Positions 36,377 to 46,479 are shown, counted from the first letter of the stretch. The stretch: DNA of 54,241 nt from Nitrosomonadales bacterium (GCA_016721605.1 JADKHS010000013.1:1-54241); one strand, 5' to 3'. Notes: a model not told the origin generated them from the sequence alone. Made by a program: numbers and translations.

Positions 36377-38277
36377 TTATCGGCTCTCCAGCTCTTCCCA
36401 GCGCGCCATTAGTTGCAACAACTCATCCTCGATAATAGCGGTGCGTTCCTGTAGCTGTTTGGCGTGCGTGGGATTGTCACGGTAGAGATTGCCCGCGCCC
36501 AAAGTAGCAGCAAGTTCTTCCTGCTCTTGTTCCAGAGACGCGATTCGTTGCGGAATTTGCTCTAGCTCACGCGCTTCTTTGAAGCTCAATTTGGTGACAG
36601 GTTTGGATTTAACCTCCGTCTGCGGCGATGGCTTGGCAGGAACGGCTGTACTTACGGGCGCTCGCTGTCCGGCCTCTTGCTTCTTTACACGTACCCAATC
36701 TTCGTAGCCACCGACGTACTCCATCAATTTGCCATCACCCTCGAAGGCGATGACCTGGGTCACCACGTTGTCGAGGAAAGCGCGATCGTGGCTGACCAAA
36801 AACAGCGTGCCATCATAATCGGCGAGCAGGTCTTCCAGCAGCTCCATCGTTTCAATATCAAGGTCATTGGTCGGCTCGTCCAGCACCAGCACATTAGCTG
36901 GCCGGCTGAACAAACGCGCCAGCAGCAAGCGGTTACGTTCACCGCCGGACAAACTTTTTACCGGTGAGCGGGCACGTTCCGGCGCGAATAAAAAATCGCC
37001 GAGATAGCTAATGATGTGCTTGCGCACGCCACCAATTTCAATAAAGTCAGCGCCCTGGCTGATGGTATCGGCCAGCGTAGCCTCTTCATTCAGTTGCGCA
37101 CGTAATTGATCGAAATACGCCACTGCCAATTTGGTGCCTAGATGCACCTTGCCGCTATCCGGGACTAATTCGCCCAAGATAATTTTGAGCAGCGTGCTCT
37201 TACCAGAGCCGTTTGGCCCCAACAAACCAATCTTGTCGCCGCGCTGAATGCGGCAGGAGAAATCTTTAATAATTTGCCTGTCACCGAATGATTTGCTGAT
37301 GTGCGACAGTTCCGCCACCAGCTTGCCGGATCGGTCACCCGCCTCCAGACTCATTTCAACTTTACCCACACGTTCACGCCGCGCACTACGCTCGCGCCGC
37401 AACTGTTCCAGCCGCCGCACACGCCCTTCATTGCGCACACCCCGCGCTTTAATGCCCTGACGTATCCATACCTCTTCCTGCGCCAGCACCTTGTCAAACT
37501 TGGCGTTGAGCACCGTTTCGTCCTGCAGCATCTGCTCCTTGAAACGCAAGTAAGCCGCAAAATTACCGGGGAAACTGGCAAGATTGCCGCGATCTAATTC
37601 AACTATCCGGGTAGCGACATTATCCAAAAAACACCGGTCGTGGGTCACGAACAACACGCTGCCGCGAAAGTTGTTTAGCAAGCCTTCCAACCATTCAATG
37701 GATGAGAAATCAAGATGGTTGGTGGGCTCATCCAGGATCAACACATCCGGCTCAGCCACCAACGCCTGCGCCAGTGCCACGCGCTTACGCACACCCCGGA
37801 AAGATCACCTACACGACTGTCGGCATTCAGCTCCAGACGCTGGATGGCAGTCTCGATACGCGCCTGAACCGCCCACCCATTTTGCGCTTCAAGCTTTGTT
37901 TGCAGCGGCTGCATTGCCTCCAGCAAACTTTCGTAATCCGCATCCGGTTCGGCAAGTTGATGCGACAAATGATGGTAATCGGTAATAATTTGTTGTAGCT
38001 CGCCCAGCCCGCGCGCAACTTCGTCAAACACTGTCGCTTCAATATTTAATTCTGGTTCCTGGCTCACATAACAGATACGCACACCGGGTGCGCGCCATAC
38101 AAGGCCGTCATCTAACATAGCCTGTCCAGCCAGCACCTTTAACATACTTGACTTACCGCCGCCGTTGCGCCCGATCAAGCCGACGCGCTCACCTTCGTCC
38201 AGTTGGAAATTAACATGATCAAGCAATGGTACATGGCCGTAAGCAAGCGCGGCCTTATCAAGAGTAATGTATGGCAT
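36377..38277 (-). CDS. uup: ABC-F ATPase, Uup-like, one frameshift
   Basis: Two ABC cassettes. The first (GRNGGGKSSMLKVLAGQ, then DLSGG, VRKRVALAQALVAEPDVLILDEPTNHLD) is split near 37797, where GGGG in place of GGGGG changes frame inside the signature motif. The second (LGPNGSGKSTLLKIILGE, LSGGERNRLLLARLF, VLVLDEPTNDLD) is intact. A C-terminal coiled coil (FKEARELEQIPQRIASLEQEQEEL) is typical of Uup, which binds DNA or ribosomes and affects transposon excision. There are no membrane segments. Joined length is about 633 residues. ATG at 38277 begins the conserved first strand. Confidence 0.92.
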
Positions 38278-38444
38278 CAGGTATTATATTTTTAATTAAC
38301 AAAAAGGAATTGATGGATAATCGAAAAACGCATCGACCATAGCGCAATAGAAAAAATATTAGCGCACAACGAGATTGGGCAACCGCAAGAAAATTACGAC
38401 AAAAACGAATAACGTTACAGCCCAAATATTACTGACAAGATTTT

Positions 38445-39035
38445 TCATTCTTTTCCAACAGCCAATAATTTATTCAAATCCTCAATAATTTCTTTTGAAT
38501 GACGGGACGTTTCTACCTTGTCATACACCTTGCTAATTTTACCTTGCGGGTCAATCAAAAAAGTATATCGCCGCGCTAACTTGAATATCCCAAGATTCCG
38601 TAGCACGCCATAACGCGTAGTCACCTCGGCGTTCTTGTCCGCCAGCAGCGGAAAGGGAAGAGAGTATTTTTTGGCAAAATCGGCATGGCTCTTGCTATCG
38701 TCCACGCTAATACCCACTACCTGAGCACCAAGTCCAGTTAACTGATTCAGATCGTCACGAAAATTGCATGCCTGTTCAGTGCAGCCTGGCGTATCATCTT
38801 TTGGGTAAAAATACAGCACTAGCCACTTACCTTGAAAATTCGCCAAGGTATAAATCTTTCCACTCTGGTCTGGTAAATTAAAATTCGGCGCGGTTTCTCC
38901 AATTTTCGGTACTTCGCCCGCACGTGCCAACTGGCTTGCTATCAGCAATGCTAATATGCTCAATATACCAAATATTATCAATATCTTAATATTGCTCTCC
39001 CCATGTTTAATTTTCAGGAAAAATTTCGAAGCCAC
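38445..39035 (-). CDS. membrane-anchored BCP/PrxQ-type peroxiredoxin
   Basis: An N-terminal membrane anchor (IKILIIFGILSILALLIASQLARAGEV) is followed by a peroxiredoxin domain. VPKIGETAPNFNLPDQSG leads to YPKDDTPGCTEQACNFRDDL, with peroxidatic Cys and a resolving Cys five residues later, the PrxQ arrangement. VVGISVDDSKSHADFAKKYSLPFPLLADKNAEV follows. It reduces hydroperoxides with thioredoxin-like partners, here probably on the periplasmic face. The start is a GTG at 39035. It lies between uup and the divergently transcribed tonB operon. Confidence 0.88.
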   Translation of the reverse strand: MASKFFLKIKHGESNIKILIIFGILSILALLIASQLARAGEVPKIGETAPNFNLPDQSGKIYTLANFQGKWLVLYFYPKDDTPGCTEQACNFRDDLNQLTGLGAQVVGISVDDSKSHADFAKKYSLPFPLLADKNAEVTTRYGVLRNLGIFKLARRYTFLIDPQGKISKVYDKVETSRHSKEIIEDLNKLLAVGKE

Positions 39036-39149
39036 AGTGCCATAAGGACGACATCAGCCCAACACCGTAATGATACCAGCCGAACGCTATATACATTTGG
39101 TCTACCCGTATAGGCTTGAAAATAACTGGCAGACTTTCGTTAACCACGA

Positions 39150-39195
39150 AATAAGGAATTTGCTTATTCTCTTTTTTTGGTTACCGCCATACTAT
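39150..39195 (+). promoter_or_regulatory. palindromic operator and promoter of tonB-exbBD
   Basis: The 19-bp site AATAAGGAATTTGCTTATT (39150-39168) is a 9-1-9 inverted repeat with one mismatch. Exactly 21 nt later is TACTAT (39190-39195), a good -10 box. The same arrangement occurs at 41362-41407. The palindrome would cover the -35 region, consistent with a repressor or a class II activator. Its 9-1-9 form is like Fur-family boxes, but the sequence is only half similar to the Fur consensus. Confidence 0.65.
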
Positions 39196-39347
39196 TTAAC
39201 CAGCATAGATACAAGCAAAAGTGCTACTAAAGTGTGTTAGTTAGGTGCGTACGTTAATGGTTACAGGAGCCCGGCCAATGATGCATCGTTTGCTACTTAA
39301 GTGCCAGACTCGCAAAGCTGCACCTGACTCGGTGCGGCGGTGAATAA

Positions 39348-40019
39348 ATGGCAACGAAACGCAGAACCGCCTCTTTGCCGGGGGTACTGTTTGTCCTTGC
39401 GCTTCACGGTGCATTGTTTTACATCCTGTGGAGTCAGAAATTGATTACCCTACCGAAACAGGCGGCGGTGTTCGTAAATATTATCGCCACGCCTAAACCG
39501 CAAGAAGAACCCAAGCCCGAACCACCTCGTTCTACACCCAAGCCGGAACCTATATTCCGACTTTCATCCAGGCCGCAACCCATAAAGCAACAAAAACAGC
39601 AGCAATTGGTAGCTGAAGCACCGGTACTTTCCCAAAATGAACCTGTCGCGCCACCACCACCGCATGAACCAGAACCAGAAAGGATAGAGGGTCCGGCAGC
39701 ACCCTCTGGGCCGATATCACTTGCGCCAGTCATACTATCCTCTGAGCTATCGCTCACCTGTTCTAAATTAAATGCGCCTACCTATCCGCCGCTTTCGCGC
39801 CAGCGTGGTGAAGAGGGCAAGGTGATGCTACGGGTAGAACTGGATGAAACCGGTCGCGTAAGTTTAGCGCAAGTAATTAATAGCAGCGGTTACAAACATC
39901 TCGACGAGGCTGCCCTAAGCGCAGTAAAAACCTGGCATTGCAATCCGCCCAGACGCAACGGCCAGCCAGTTCGGGCAATCGCCATGCAACCATTTAATTT
40001 TATATTGCCAGGAGATTGA
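39348..40019 (+). CDS. tonB: energy transducer TonB
   Basis: 223 residues. It has a single N-terminal membrane helix (LPGVLFVLALHGALFYILW), then a Pro/Lys/Glu-rich periplasmic rod (PKPQEEPKPEPPRSTPKPEPIF, and PPPPHEPEPER). The C-terminal TonB fold (APTYPPLSRQRGEEGKVMLRVELDETGRVSLAQV, HLDEAALSAVKTWHCNPP) touches receptor TonB boxes. It leads an operon with exbB 5 nt downstream and exbD overlapping. The promoter with the shared palindrome lies 150-200 nt upstream, leaving a long leader. Confidence 0.93.
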   Translation: MATKRRTASLPGVLFVLALHGALFYILWSQKLITLPKQAAVFVNIIATPKPQEEPKPEPPRSTPKPEPIFRLSSRPQPIKQQKQQQLVAEAPVLSQNEPVAPPPPHEPEPERIEGPAAPSGPISLAPVILSSELSLTCSKLNAPTYPPLSRQRGEEGKVMLRVELDETGRVSLAQVINSSGYKHLDEAALSAVKTWHCNPPRRNGQPVRAIAMQPFNFILPGD

Positions 40020-40023
40020 ACTA

Positions 40024-40767
40024 ATGGAAAAAGGACTCGGTTTCTCACACTTTCTCTCCCAGCTCGATGACATCGGCATTGGCGTCTTTGTATTATTGCT
40101 TGCGCTGTCAATGGCGAGTTGGTATCTCATATTCACCAAAACGATTGCCAATTTTCTGGCCGCGCGCCGCGCGGAGACTTTTCTCAAGCGTTTCTGGAAC
40201 GCCAATTCTTTACAAGAGGTGAATGCGATCCTGACCGTCAATTCAATTGACAACGCCTTCGCGCAGCTCGCACAATTATCGCTGGATGCCACCCTCGAGT
40301 CGGAAACACGCGGTTTAAAGCACCTGGCAATTACTGGTGGCGGCACAAGCGAGTTCATTACCCGCGTATTACGCAATAGCATCGAACAGGAAGCTGCGCG
40401 CGTTGAAAATGGCCTCACAATGCTAGCCTCAGCTGGCTCGGCTGCACCCTTTATAGGCCTGTTCGGCACGGTTTTAGGTATATATCACGCGCTGGTGCAA
40501 ATCGGCATTTCCGGCCAAGGGACACTGGATAAAGTGGCTGGCCCGGTAGGTGAGGCACTAATAATGACGGCGTTGGGATTGGCAGTGGCTATACCGGCAG
40601 TATTGGCCTACAACGTATTTGTGCGGCGTAATCGTTTATGGCTGGCGCGCCTGGATGCCTTCGCTCATGACCTATTCGCGCTCGTCACCGTCGGCGTCAA
40701 GTCCAATAGTTCTGCGGACGATGAGCGTCCGTCACATATGGTTGAACCCATCGAAAGGAGACCGTAA
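40024..40767 (+). CDS. exbB: TonB-system proton channel subunit ExbB
   Basis: 247 residues of the MotA/TolQ/ExbB family. An N-terminal membrane helix (GIGVFVLLLALSMASWYLIFTKTIANFLAARRAE) is followed by the conserved pair of helices around GLTMLASAGSAAPFIGLFGTVLGIYHALVQIG and VGEALIMTALGLAVAIPAVLAYNVF. With ExbD it uses the proton gradient to energise TonB. AGGAG precedes the ATG. The stop overlaps the exbD start as TAATG. Confidence 0.93.
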   Translation: MEKGLGFSHFLSQLDDIGIGVFVLLLALSMASWYLIFTKTIANFLAARRAETFLKRFWNANSLQEVNAILTVNSIDNAFAQLAQLSLDATLESETRGLKHLAITGGGTSEFITRVLRNSIEQEAARVENGLTMLASAGSAAPFIGLFGTVLGIYHALVQIGISGQGTLDKVAGPVGEALIMTALGLAVAIPAVLAYNVFVRRNRLWLARLDAFAHDLFALVTVGVKSNSSADDERPSHMVEPIERRP

Positions 40768-41180
40768 TGGCATTTGGCAACTTGAGCAGTAATCGTCAGA
40801 CACCCTTAGCCGATATCAATGTAGTGCCGCTGGTGGACGTTATGTTAGTGCTACTGGTGATCTTCATAATTACTGCGCCGTTGCTCACGAATGCAGTGAA
40901 GATCGAATTGCCTAAGGCGTCTAGCACCCCGAATATAACGCAATCAGAGCATATCGAATTTGGCATTCGCGAAGATGCCAGTTTATTCTGGAACGGTGAG
41001 CCTGTCGCACTGGATCAATTAACATTGCGATTTGCCGCGTCGGTCGCTCAGCATCCTAATACCGAGCTGCATATCCTTGCCGACAAGCATGTTCATTACG
41101 AAAATGTAGCGAAGGTAATGTCGATTGCGGCGAAAGCCGGGGTGGCGCGAATAGGATTCATCACTGATCCGTCGCCATAG
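40767..41180 (+). CDS. exbD: TonB-system subunit ExbD
   Basis: 137 residues. A short cytoplasmic start leads to one membrane helix with the proton-carrying Asp (INVVPLVDVMLVLLVIFIITAPLL, Asp24). A periplasmic domain follows (LHILADKHVHYENVAKVMSIAAKAGVARIGFIT). It is translationally coupled to exbB (overlap at 40767) and preceded by AAAGGAG. It ends the tonB operon; no terminator is evident before the next promoter at 41362. Confidence 0.94.
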   Translation: MAFGNLSSNRQTPLADINVVPLVDVMLVLLVIFIITAPLLTNAVKIELPKASSTPNITQSEHIEFGIREDASLFWNGEPVALDQLTLRFAASVAQHPNTELHILADKHVHYENVAKVMSIAAKAGVARIGFITDPSP

Positions 41181-41361
41181 TAACTTCTCATGGCTCTGGT
41201 GCAAATTTTGCCATAAGCTAAAAACATGCAACTCTATTTTGTCCTCCATTTTGTCAGCGTATCTTAAATTCTCCATATGTGGTTTGGACGAAAATTCACC
41301 AACCTGAAAAGTATTACGTTCGATACATCGATATTCAATTATTAAGGTTTTTTAAAATTAA

Positions 41362-41407
41362 AATAAGCAATTTGCTTATTCACATTTTATAGTGATCTCC
41401 CTACTAT
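41362..41407 (+). promoter_or_regulatory. palindromic operator and promoter of the PEGA-TonB-receptor operon
   Basis: A perfect 9-1-9 palindrome AATAAGCAATTTGCTTATT (41362-41380) is followed after 21 nt by TACTAT (41402-41407). Palindrome, spacing and -10 box match the tonB promoter at 39150-39195, so both operons are probably controlled by one regulator. Confidence 0.7.
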
Positions 41408-41448
41408 GTGACCCTCACCAGGGTATTTGGGCGCTAAGGAGACACAAG

Positions 41449-41653
41449 TGAACCCTACAAACACGCACCCCACTCATCGGCATGCGGACATTGTGCGGCT
41501 TATACCCAACTGGGCGGCGTGCTTGGTAGCATTTTCCATTCCTTCGCAGTTATTGCCATCCCGAGCGAAACGGTACGGTTTGACACCATTTCATTCCATT
41601 CCAACCAACCCCTTATCGCCATTGCGCGCGGCCCGCCAAGTATTTTCCAATAA
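41449..41653 (+). CDS. small hypothetical protein, possibly DUF2946-like, frameshifted
   Basis: A GTG at 41449 with a strong AAGGAG opens a His-rich frame (MNPTNTHPTHRHAD). A second frame, offset by one base, then reads CGHCAAYTQLGGVLGSIFHSFAVIAIPSE and ends LIAIARGPPSIFQ at the stop 41651-41653. That second stretch is more protein-like than the continuing first frame (which runs to 41720). The Cys/His motif and the ARGPP end recall the small DUF2946 proteins found beside metal-related TonB receptors, but this is an impression only. It would be the first gene of the receptor operon. Confidence 0.4.
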
Positions 41654-41662
41654 ATTACATAA

Positions 41663-41700
41663 GACCACCCCGTGTAACGCGGGGTCATATCATTTATTTT
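41663..41700 (+). terminator. possible attenuator hairpin before the TonB receptor
   Basis: An imperfect GC-rich hairpin (GACC...CCCG pairing with CGGGGTC, loop TGTAA region) at 41663-41686 is followed by CATTTATTTTT. It lies between the small protein and the receptor start at 41713, so it may lower receptor expression relative to the first gene. Confidence 0.35.
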
Positions 41701-41712
41701 TGGAGAATTGCT

Positions 41713-44213
41713 ATGTTTAAGCACATCACATGTGGCGCGGCGCAGCACGCGCAGTTATCCACTCATGCAGTTTATTTAATGTCCCTGCTATTCCTGACCT
41801 TCGCGATACCCCCTAGGGCACACGCGGCTGGTTCCACGCTCAGTATTACTTGCGAAGATAGGGATATGGGTGCCGAAGTATTTATCAACGACAAACTTAA
41901 GGGGAAATGTCCATTAAATTTAACCGTTCCCGCTGGTAAATTAAAGCTAAAAATTCAAAAGAAAGTGGATGTTTATAGTGCCCGTGTATTCGAGCAGGAA
42001 ATCCGAATGGGCAAAGGCGTGGACAAACATGTCAAAGTGCAGTTAGGTGTCGCGCAACTCAACGCCAAAGGCGAGCAACTCCAAGCTAGGCGGCTGAGCC
42101 TGGAGCAAGAAGAATTAAACAAGCCAGGGAAAGAAGGCACCCCTGAAACGATTGCAATACCAACCCCTAACTTTGCCATAACCAATCCTGCCGTTCCGCC
42201 GGTCGTTGTAGCCGCCCCTGCCACGCCTCCCGTTATTCTGCCGCCGCAGGTTGTGGTTACGGAGCAAGCAGCAAATGAACCTGTCTTCATGCCACCCGTC
42301 GTTGTTACCGCCAACCCGCTGGGAAGCGCCCTGTTTGATCTTGTATCGCCGGTTTCGGTACTCAGTGGAAAAGAATTATCGTTTCGGCAAGAAAGCACGT
42401 TAGGTGAAACGCTTTCCAAACTTCCCGGCGTAAGTTCCACCTACTTTGGCCCGAACTCGAGCCGTCCCGTAATCCGCAGCCTTGACGGTGATCGTGTACG
42501 GATTATGCAAAATGGTATCGGCATGCTCGATGTTTCGGCCTTGAGTCCCGACCATGCTACAACCGTAGACCCATTGGTGGTAGATCGGATTGAAGTGGTG
42601 CGTGGTCCCGCAGCCCTGATGTATGGCGGTGCCGCAGTCGGAGGCGTAGTAAACTCGCTTGACAACCGTATTCCCCAATCATCAATTCAAGGCATTACAG
42701 GCCGCGTTGAACCCCGGATTGGCGGTGCCGCCAACGAGCGCAGCGGTGCAGCCGTTGTGGAAGCCGGCAATGGCGTGGTCGCGCTCCACGCTGACGTCGC
42801 TTCGCGCCGAACCGACGACCTCCGTATTCCCGGTTTTGCGCGGTCAAACCGGCAACGCGCCCTGGATGATCCCACAGTCGAACAAATCCAAGGACGCCTG
42901 ATCAACAGCTCATCGAAGAGTGACAGCGCCGCATTGGGTGCCTCCCTCACATTCGACAAGGGATATCTCGGCCTTTCATACAATGATATGCAATCAAACT
43001 ACGGCACCGTGGTGGAACCGGACGTGCGCGTTGACATGAACAGCAAACGGTTAGGTGTGGCGGGAGAGATGCGCGAACTGGGCACAATCATACAAGATGT
43101 AAAATTCAAGTATAACCATACTGATTACCTGCACAATGAGCTGGAAAACGGCGAAATTGCAACCACATTCAAAAACAAAGGATATGAAACACGGATAGAC
43201 GCCACCCACGCCAAATTTGGCCCGTTCTCCGGTGCCTTTGGGGTACAGCTTTCAGATACTGATTTTGCGGCGCTTGGCGAAGAAGCCTTTCTGCCGAAAG
43301 TTAATACCAACGCCAAAGCGCTTTTCCTTTATGAAGAAGCCGTATTCGGCGATATCAAATTTACCGCAGGGGGACGTAACGAACACACCACCGTGGGATC
43401 AGCCGGAGACAGCCCCACAACAACGCGCTTTGGCGCGCCCCAGGAACGCAAGTTTTCGGCCAATAGCGGCGCTTTAGGCACGCTCTACACGTTCAATCAG
43501 AACATTGGCCTGGCTGCAAACTTTTCGCACACTGAGCGTGTGCCGACATACGCCGAACTATTCGCGAATGGCAGGCATGTCGCAACGGGGCAGTTCGAGG
43601 TGGGTGACACGACGCTTGCGAAGGAGAAGTCGGACGGCGCTGATGTGCAGCTGCGCTGGCGTTCGGGCCCGAATTCAGCAAGTATCAGCGGGTTTTACAC
43701 CCGCTTCCAGAACTACATTGCGTTGATTAATAGCGGCCAAGAACAGGAAGAGCTACGGGAAGCTTTATTTCGCGCGGTGAAAGCCCAATTCCATGGTTTT
43801 GAGGCGGAAGGAAAATTCCGGGTATATGAGGAAAAAGGCAATCTGGACCTCAACCTGCGCGGCGACTATGTGCGGGCGAAAAACAGTGATACGGGGAGCC
43901 GTTGCCGCGCATTTCGCCCATGCGTCTTGGGGCAGGCCTTGATTATCAACTGGGTAAGTTTAGCGCCAGGCTCGACGTTTCCCATTCATTCAAGCAGGAC
44001 CAAGTGGCAACGAACGAATTATCGACCCGTGGCTACACGCTGACCAACACCACCTTGAACTACCGCTTTAAGACACCCTCAGTCAATTGGGATGCCTACA
44101 TCAAGGGTAATAATCTTTTTAACCAGGAAGCCAGAATGCATACCTCCTTCTTGAAAGAACTCGCCCCGTTGCCAGGCCGCGGATTCCTTATGGGTGTACG
44201 GGCCAACTTTTGA
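41713..44213 (+). CDS. TonB-dependent receptor (ZnuD-like) with N-terminal PEGA-like domain, one frameshift
   Basis: A signal peptide ends near PPRAHAAG. Residues of about 42-115 read as a PEGA-like beta domain (AEVFINDKLKGKCPLNLTVPAGKLKLKIQKK). A Pro/Val-rich linker follows, then a TonB-box-like PPVVVTA and a plug (LGETLSKLPGVSSTYFGPNSSRPVIRSLDGDRVRIMQNG, DRIEVVRGPAALMYGGAAVGGVVN). The barrel contains MQSNYGTVVEPDVRVDM, typical of the ZnuD zinc/haem receptor group. Near 43895, GGGG in place of GGGGG shifts frame, and the last strands (PRISPMRLGAGLDYQLG to GFLMGVRANF) continue in the next frame to 44213. TTGGAG precedes the ATG. Zinc is the likeliest cargo by family but is not proven. Confidence 0.85.
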
Positions 44214-44553
44214 GGTTCTAATAACAAGATTCATTCGACAGCATGGATATGATGACTTAATGCTTTATGTTTATATTTTGTAATGATTGCAGGCATTGAG
44301 CTCTTGCACCATATCCATAAAGGACAATTTATATTGAACCGTTGCATGTGCAGAAGCAAAGTGTGCCTGAAATTTGAAACGGCGGGGTTCAAAGTGTAAT
44401 GCTTTTAACTTATGTGATCCGTGCGGTCGAGTTTTTATGGTTTGCAACTGACCAATCAATCTACCCGACCAGATAGTGGCTAAACATTATCCTGTCCGCG
44501 TGCATAACCAATCACACCAGTTAAAAAACGGACCATTGCATAGCTGATGCGCA
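44214..44553. other. intergenic; possible short minus-strand frame
   Basis: 340 bases between the receptor and clsB ends. A 62-residue minus-strand frame (44271-44459, MIGQLQTIKTRPHGSHKLKALH...) is basic and His-rich. It has no recognised family and no clear ribosome binding site. I do not call it a gene. Confidence 0.4.
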
Positions 44554-45648
44554 TCAGCAAATGCGTCCATATACTATGCTCGCGCCACACAGAAGGGAAA
44601 TCAACCGGGCGCTGTGCGCAATTTCTTGCAATAAATTGGCACGCAATGATTCAGCAAACCCTGCATCGCGAACTACCAGATTAGCTTCACGCGCTAACCA
44701 CAGACTGAATGGATCTATGTTGGATGAACCTACGGTTGCCCAATAGCCATCTATTGCCGCCACCTTGGCGTGCATAAAACTAGCGTGGTATTCGTGAATT
44801 TCTATACCTGCCCGCAATAATTCATCATAAAGCGCTCGCGTAGCAAAGTGTTGTAAGCGATACTCAACCCGCCCTTGCAATAGCAACACAACGCGCACTC
44901 CGCGTCGAGCCGCATTTAATAAAGCGTGGCGGAAGCGCATTCCCGGCAGAAAATAGGCGTTGGCAATGATGATCTCTCGCCGCGCCCCGGCAATGGCCTT
45001 GAGATAAGCGTGTTCAATGTCGTGACGATGACGCAAGTTGTCACGCAACACAAAATTAACTTTTTGTGGCTCAATATTTTTGTGCGCAGCCAGTAGTTTT
45101 ACCCGCTCACGCTGCCGCTGAAAACTTATCCACGACACCAGCGTCCACAAACGCCTTATAACGAACTGTATATGCTCTACCGTTGCTCCCTGCACCTGCA
45201 CCGTATAATCCAAACGCGGCGCTATAAGCCGACCACCCGGCACATCGTTGATGATATTAATGCCGCTTACAAAGGCAATATTCTCATCCACCAGCGCCAA
45301 CTTACGGTGCAAACGACGCAGGCGGTGGCGGCGCAATTTAAAGCGCGCGATTTCCGGGCGATACCACAATACTTCTACGCCCGCCCCGCGCAGATCGTTC
45401 ACCCACTTATCCGGCAAATCGGCCGAGCCATAACCATCCAGCAGCAAGTGCACCCTCACGCCACGCTTGGCCGCACGCTGCAATGCCTGCGAGACCAAAC
45501 GGCCGCAAGCATCGGCGGCATAAATATATGTTTCCAGGTAAACCGAGCGGGTCGCAGCGTCTATCGCCGCAATCAGGCGCGGAAAGTATTCCTCACCGTT
45601 ACGCAACAGGGTCAGAATATGCCCGTCAACCAGATGCGTGCTGCTCAT
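44554..45648 (-). CDS. clsB: cardiolipin synthase B-type phospholipase D protein
   Basis: About 364 residues with two HKD motifs of the phospholipase D superfamily: LHRKLALVDENIAFVSGINI in the first half and MHAKVAAIDGYWATVGSSNID in the second. VYLETYIYAADACGRLVSQALQRAAKRGVRVHLLLDGYGS marks the N-terminal lobe. It has no N-terminal membrane helices, which fits ClsB rather than ClsA. It joins phospholipids into cardiolipin. The start at 45648 overlaps the upstream EEP stop as ATGA, so I prefer it to an ATG at 45696 inside that gene. The two genes form one unit, an arrangement also seen for ClsB and YbhP in enterics. Confidence 0.88.
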   Translation of the reverse strand: MSSTHLVDGHILTLLRNGEEYFPRLIAAIDAATRSVYLETYIYAADACGRLVSQALQRAAKRGVRVHLLLDGYGSADLPDKWVNDLRGAGVEVLWYRPEIARFKLRRHRLRRLHRKLALVDENIAFVSGINIINDVPGGRLIAPRLDYTVQVQGATVEHIQFVIRRLWTLVSWISFQRQRERVKLLAAHKNIEPQKVNFVLRDNLRHRHDIEHAYLKAIAGARREIIIANAYFLPGMRFRHALLNAARRGVRVVLLLQGRVEYRLQHFATRALYDELLRAGIEIHEYHASFMHAKVAAIDGYWATVGSSNIDPFSLWLAREANLVVRDAGFAESLRANLLQEIAHSARLISLLCGASIVYGRIC

Positions 45649-46397
45649 AGGGCGAGCGTTGCGGACAACGCCACATGATCTGAAATTTTCCTCCACGAAT
45701 GCACTTCACAGCGCTTAATTTCCAGCCCCCGCACATAAATACGATCCATGCGCAGTAGCGGTATGCCCGCCGGAAAACTGCGTGCCGGCCGGCCGAGATT
45801 TTTTTCAAATACCTCATGCAATTGCAATTCATGGGCTAACAGACGGCTAGCATTGTTGCGCCAATCATTGAAATCACCCGCAACAATCAGACGCGCATCC
45901 AGCGGCACCATCCGCTTGATACGCTCAATCAGCGCATTAAATTGCACCCTGCGGCCGCGTTTGAATAAACCAAAATGAACACAAATACAATGTAGAGGCT
46001 GACTGATTTCACTCTGACCGATTTTTGGCAGATCAATTACACAATGCAGCAGGCCTCGACTCTCGAAGCGGTGCGCGGAAATATCCAGATTATCCCACTC
46101 CATAATCGAGTAACGGCTCAAAAGGGCATTTCCGTGATGACCGTCTATATACACGGAATTTTTTCCATACGCATGATGCGGCCATATCTGATCGGCTAGA
46201 AACTCATGTTGTGGCGAAGTGGCGTAGCTTTGGGGATGCCGGATGTCGCGGTTGTTCTCGCCCTGCACTTCCTGCAGGAAGACAATATCAGCGTTGACTT
46301 CACGCAAGCGCTCGCGCAATTCGTGCAGCACAATGCGCTGGTTAAAATGGGATAAACCCTTGTAAATGTTGTAGGTGACGATATTCAGTGTGGTCAT
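45645..46397 (-). CDS. endonuclease/exonuclease/phosphatase-family protein (YbhP-like)
   Basis: 250 residues. The metal-dependent EEP hydrolase motifs are LNIVTYNIYKGLS, IVFLQEVQGEN (catalytic Glu), VHFGLFKRGRRVQFNAL, LIVAGDFNDWRNN and, at the end, KISDHVALSATLAL (catalytic Asp-His). No signal peptide is seen. Substrates could be phospholipid, sphingolipid or nucleic acid; the coupling with clsB makes a membrane-lipid role attractive, as for YbhP beside ClsB. The stop overlaps the clsB start. Confidence 0.85.
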   Translation of the reverse strand: MTTLNIVTYNIYKGLSHFNQRIVLHELRERLREVNADIVFLQEVQGENNRDIRHPQSYATSPQHEFLADQIWPHHAYGKNSVYIDGHHGNALLSRYSIMEWDNLDISAHRFESRGLLHCVIDLPKIGQSEISQPLHCICVHFGLFKRGRRVQFNALIERIKRMVPLDARLIVAGDFNDWRNNASRLLAHELQLHEVFEKNLGRPARSFPAGIPLLRMDRIYVRGLEIKRCEVHSWRKISDHVALSATLAL

Positions 46398-46479
46398 AGG
46401 TGGCTCATCAATACCGCATCAGTAGACCACATATCATTACAATATACGCAATGAGCGTGATATTGGCCGCAAACATCCG

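Noticed and set aside
39150..39168. Palindrome as a classical Fur box
   Set aside because: Only about 11 of 19 positions agree with the Fur consensus; the regulator is left open.
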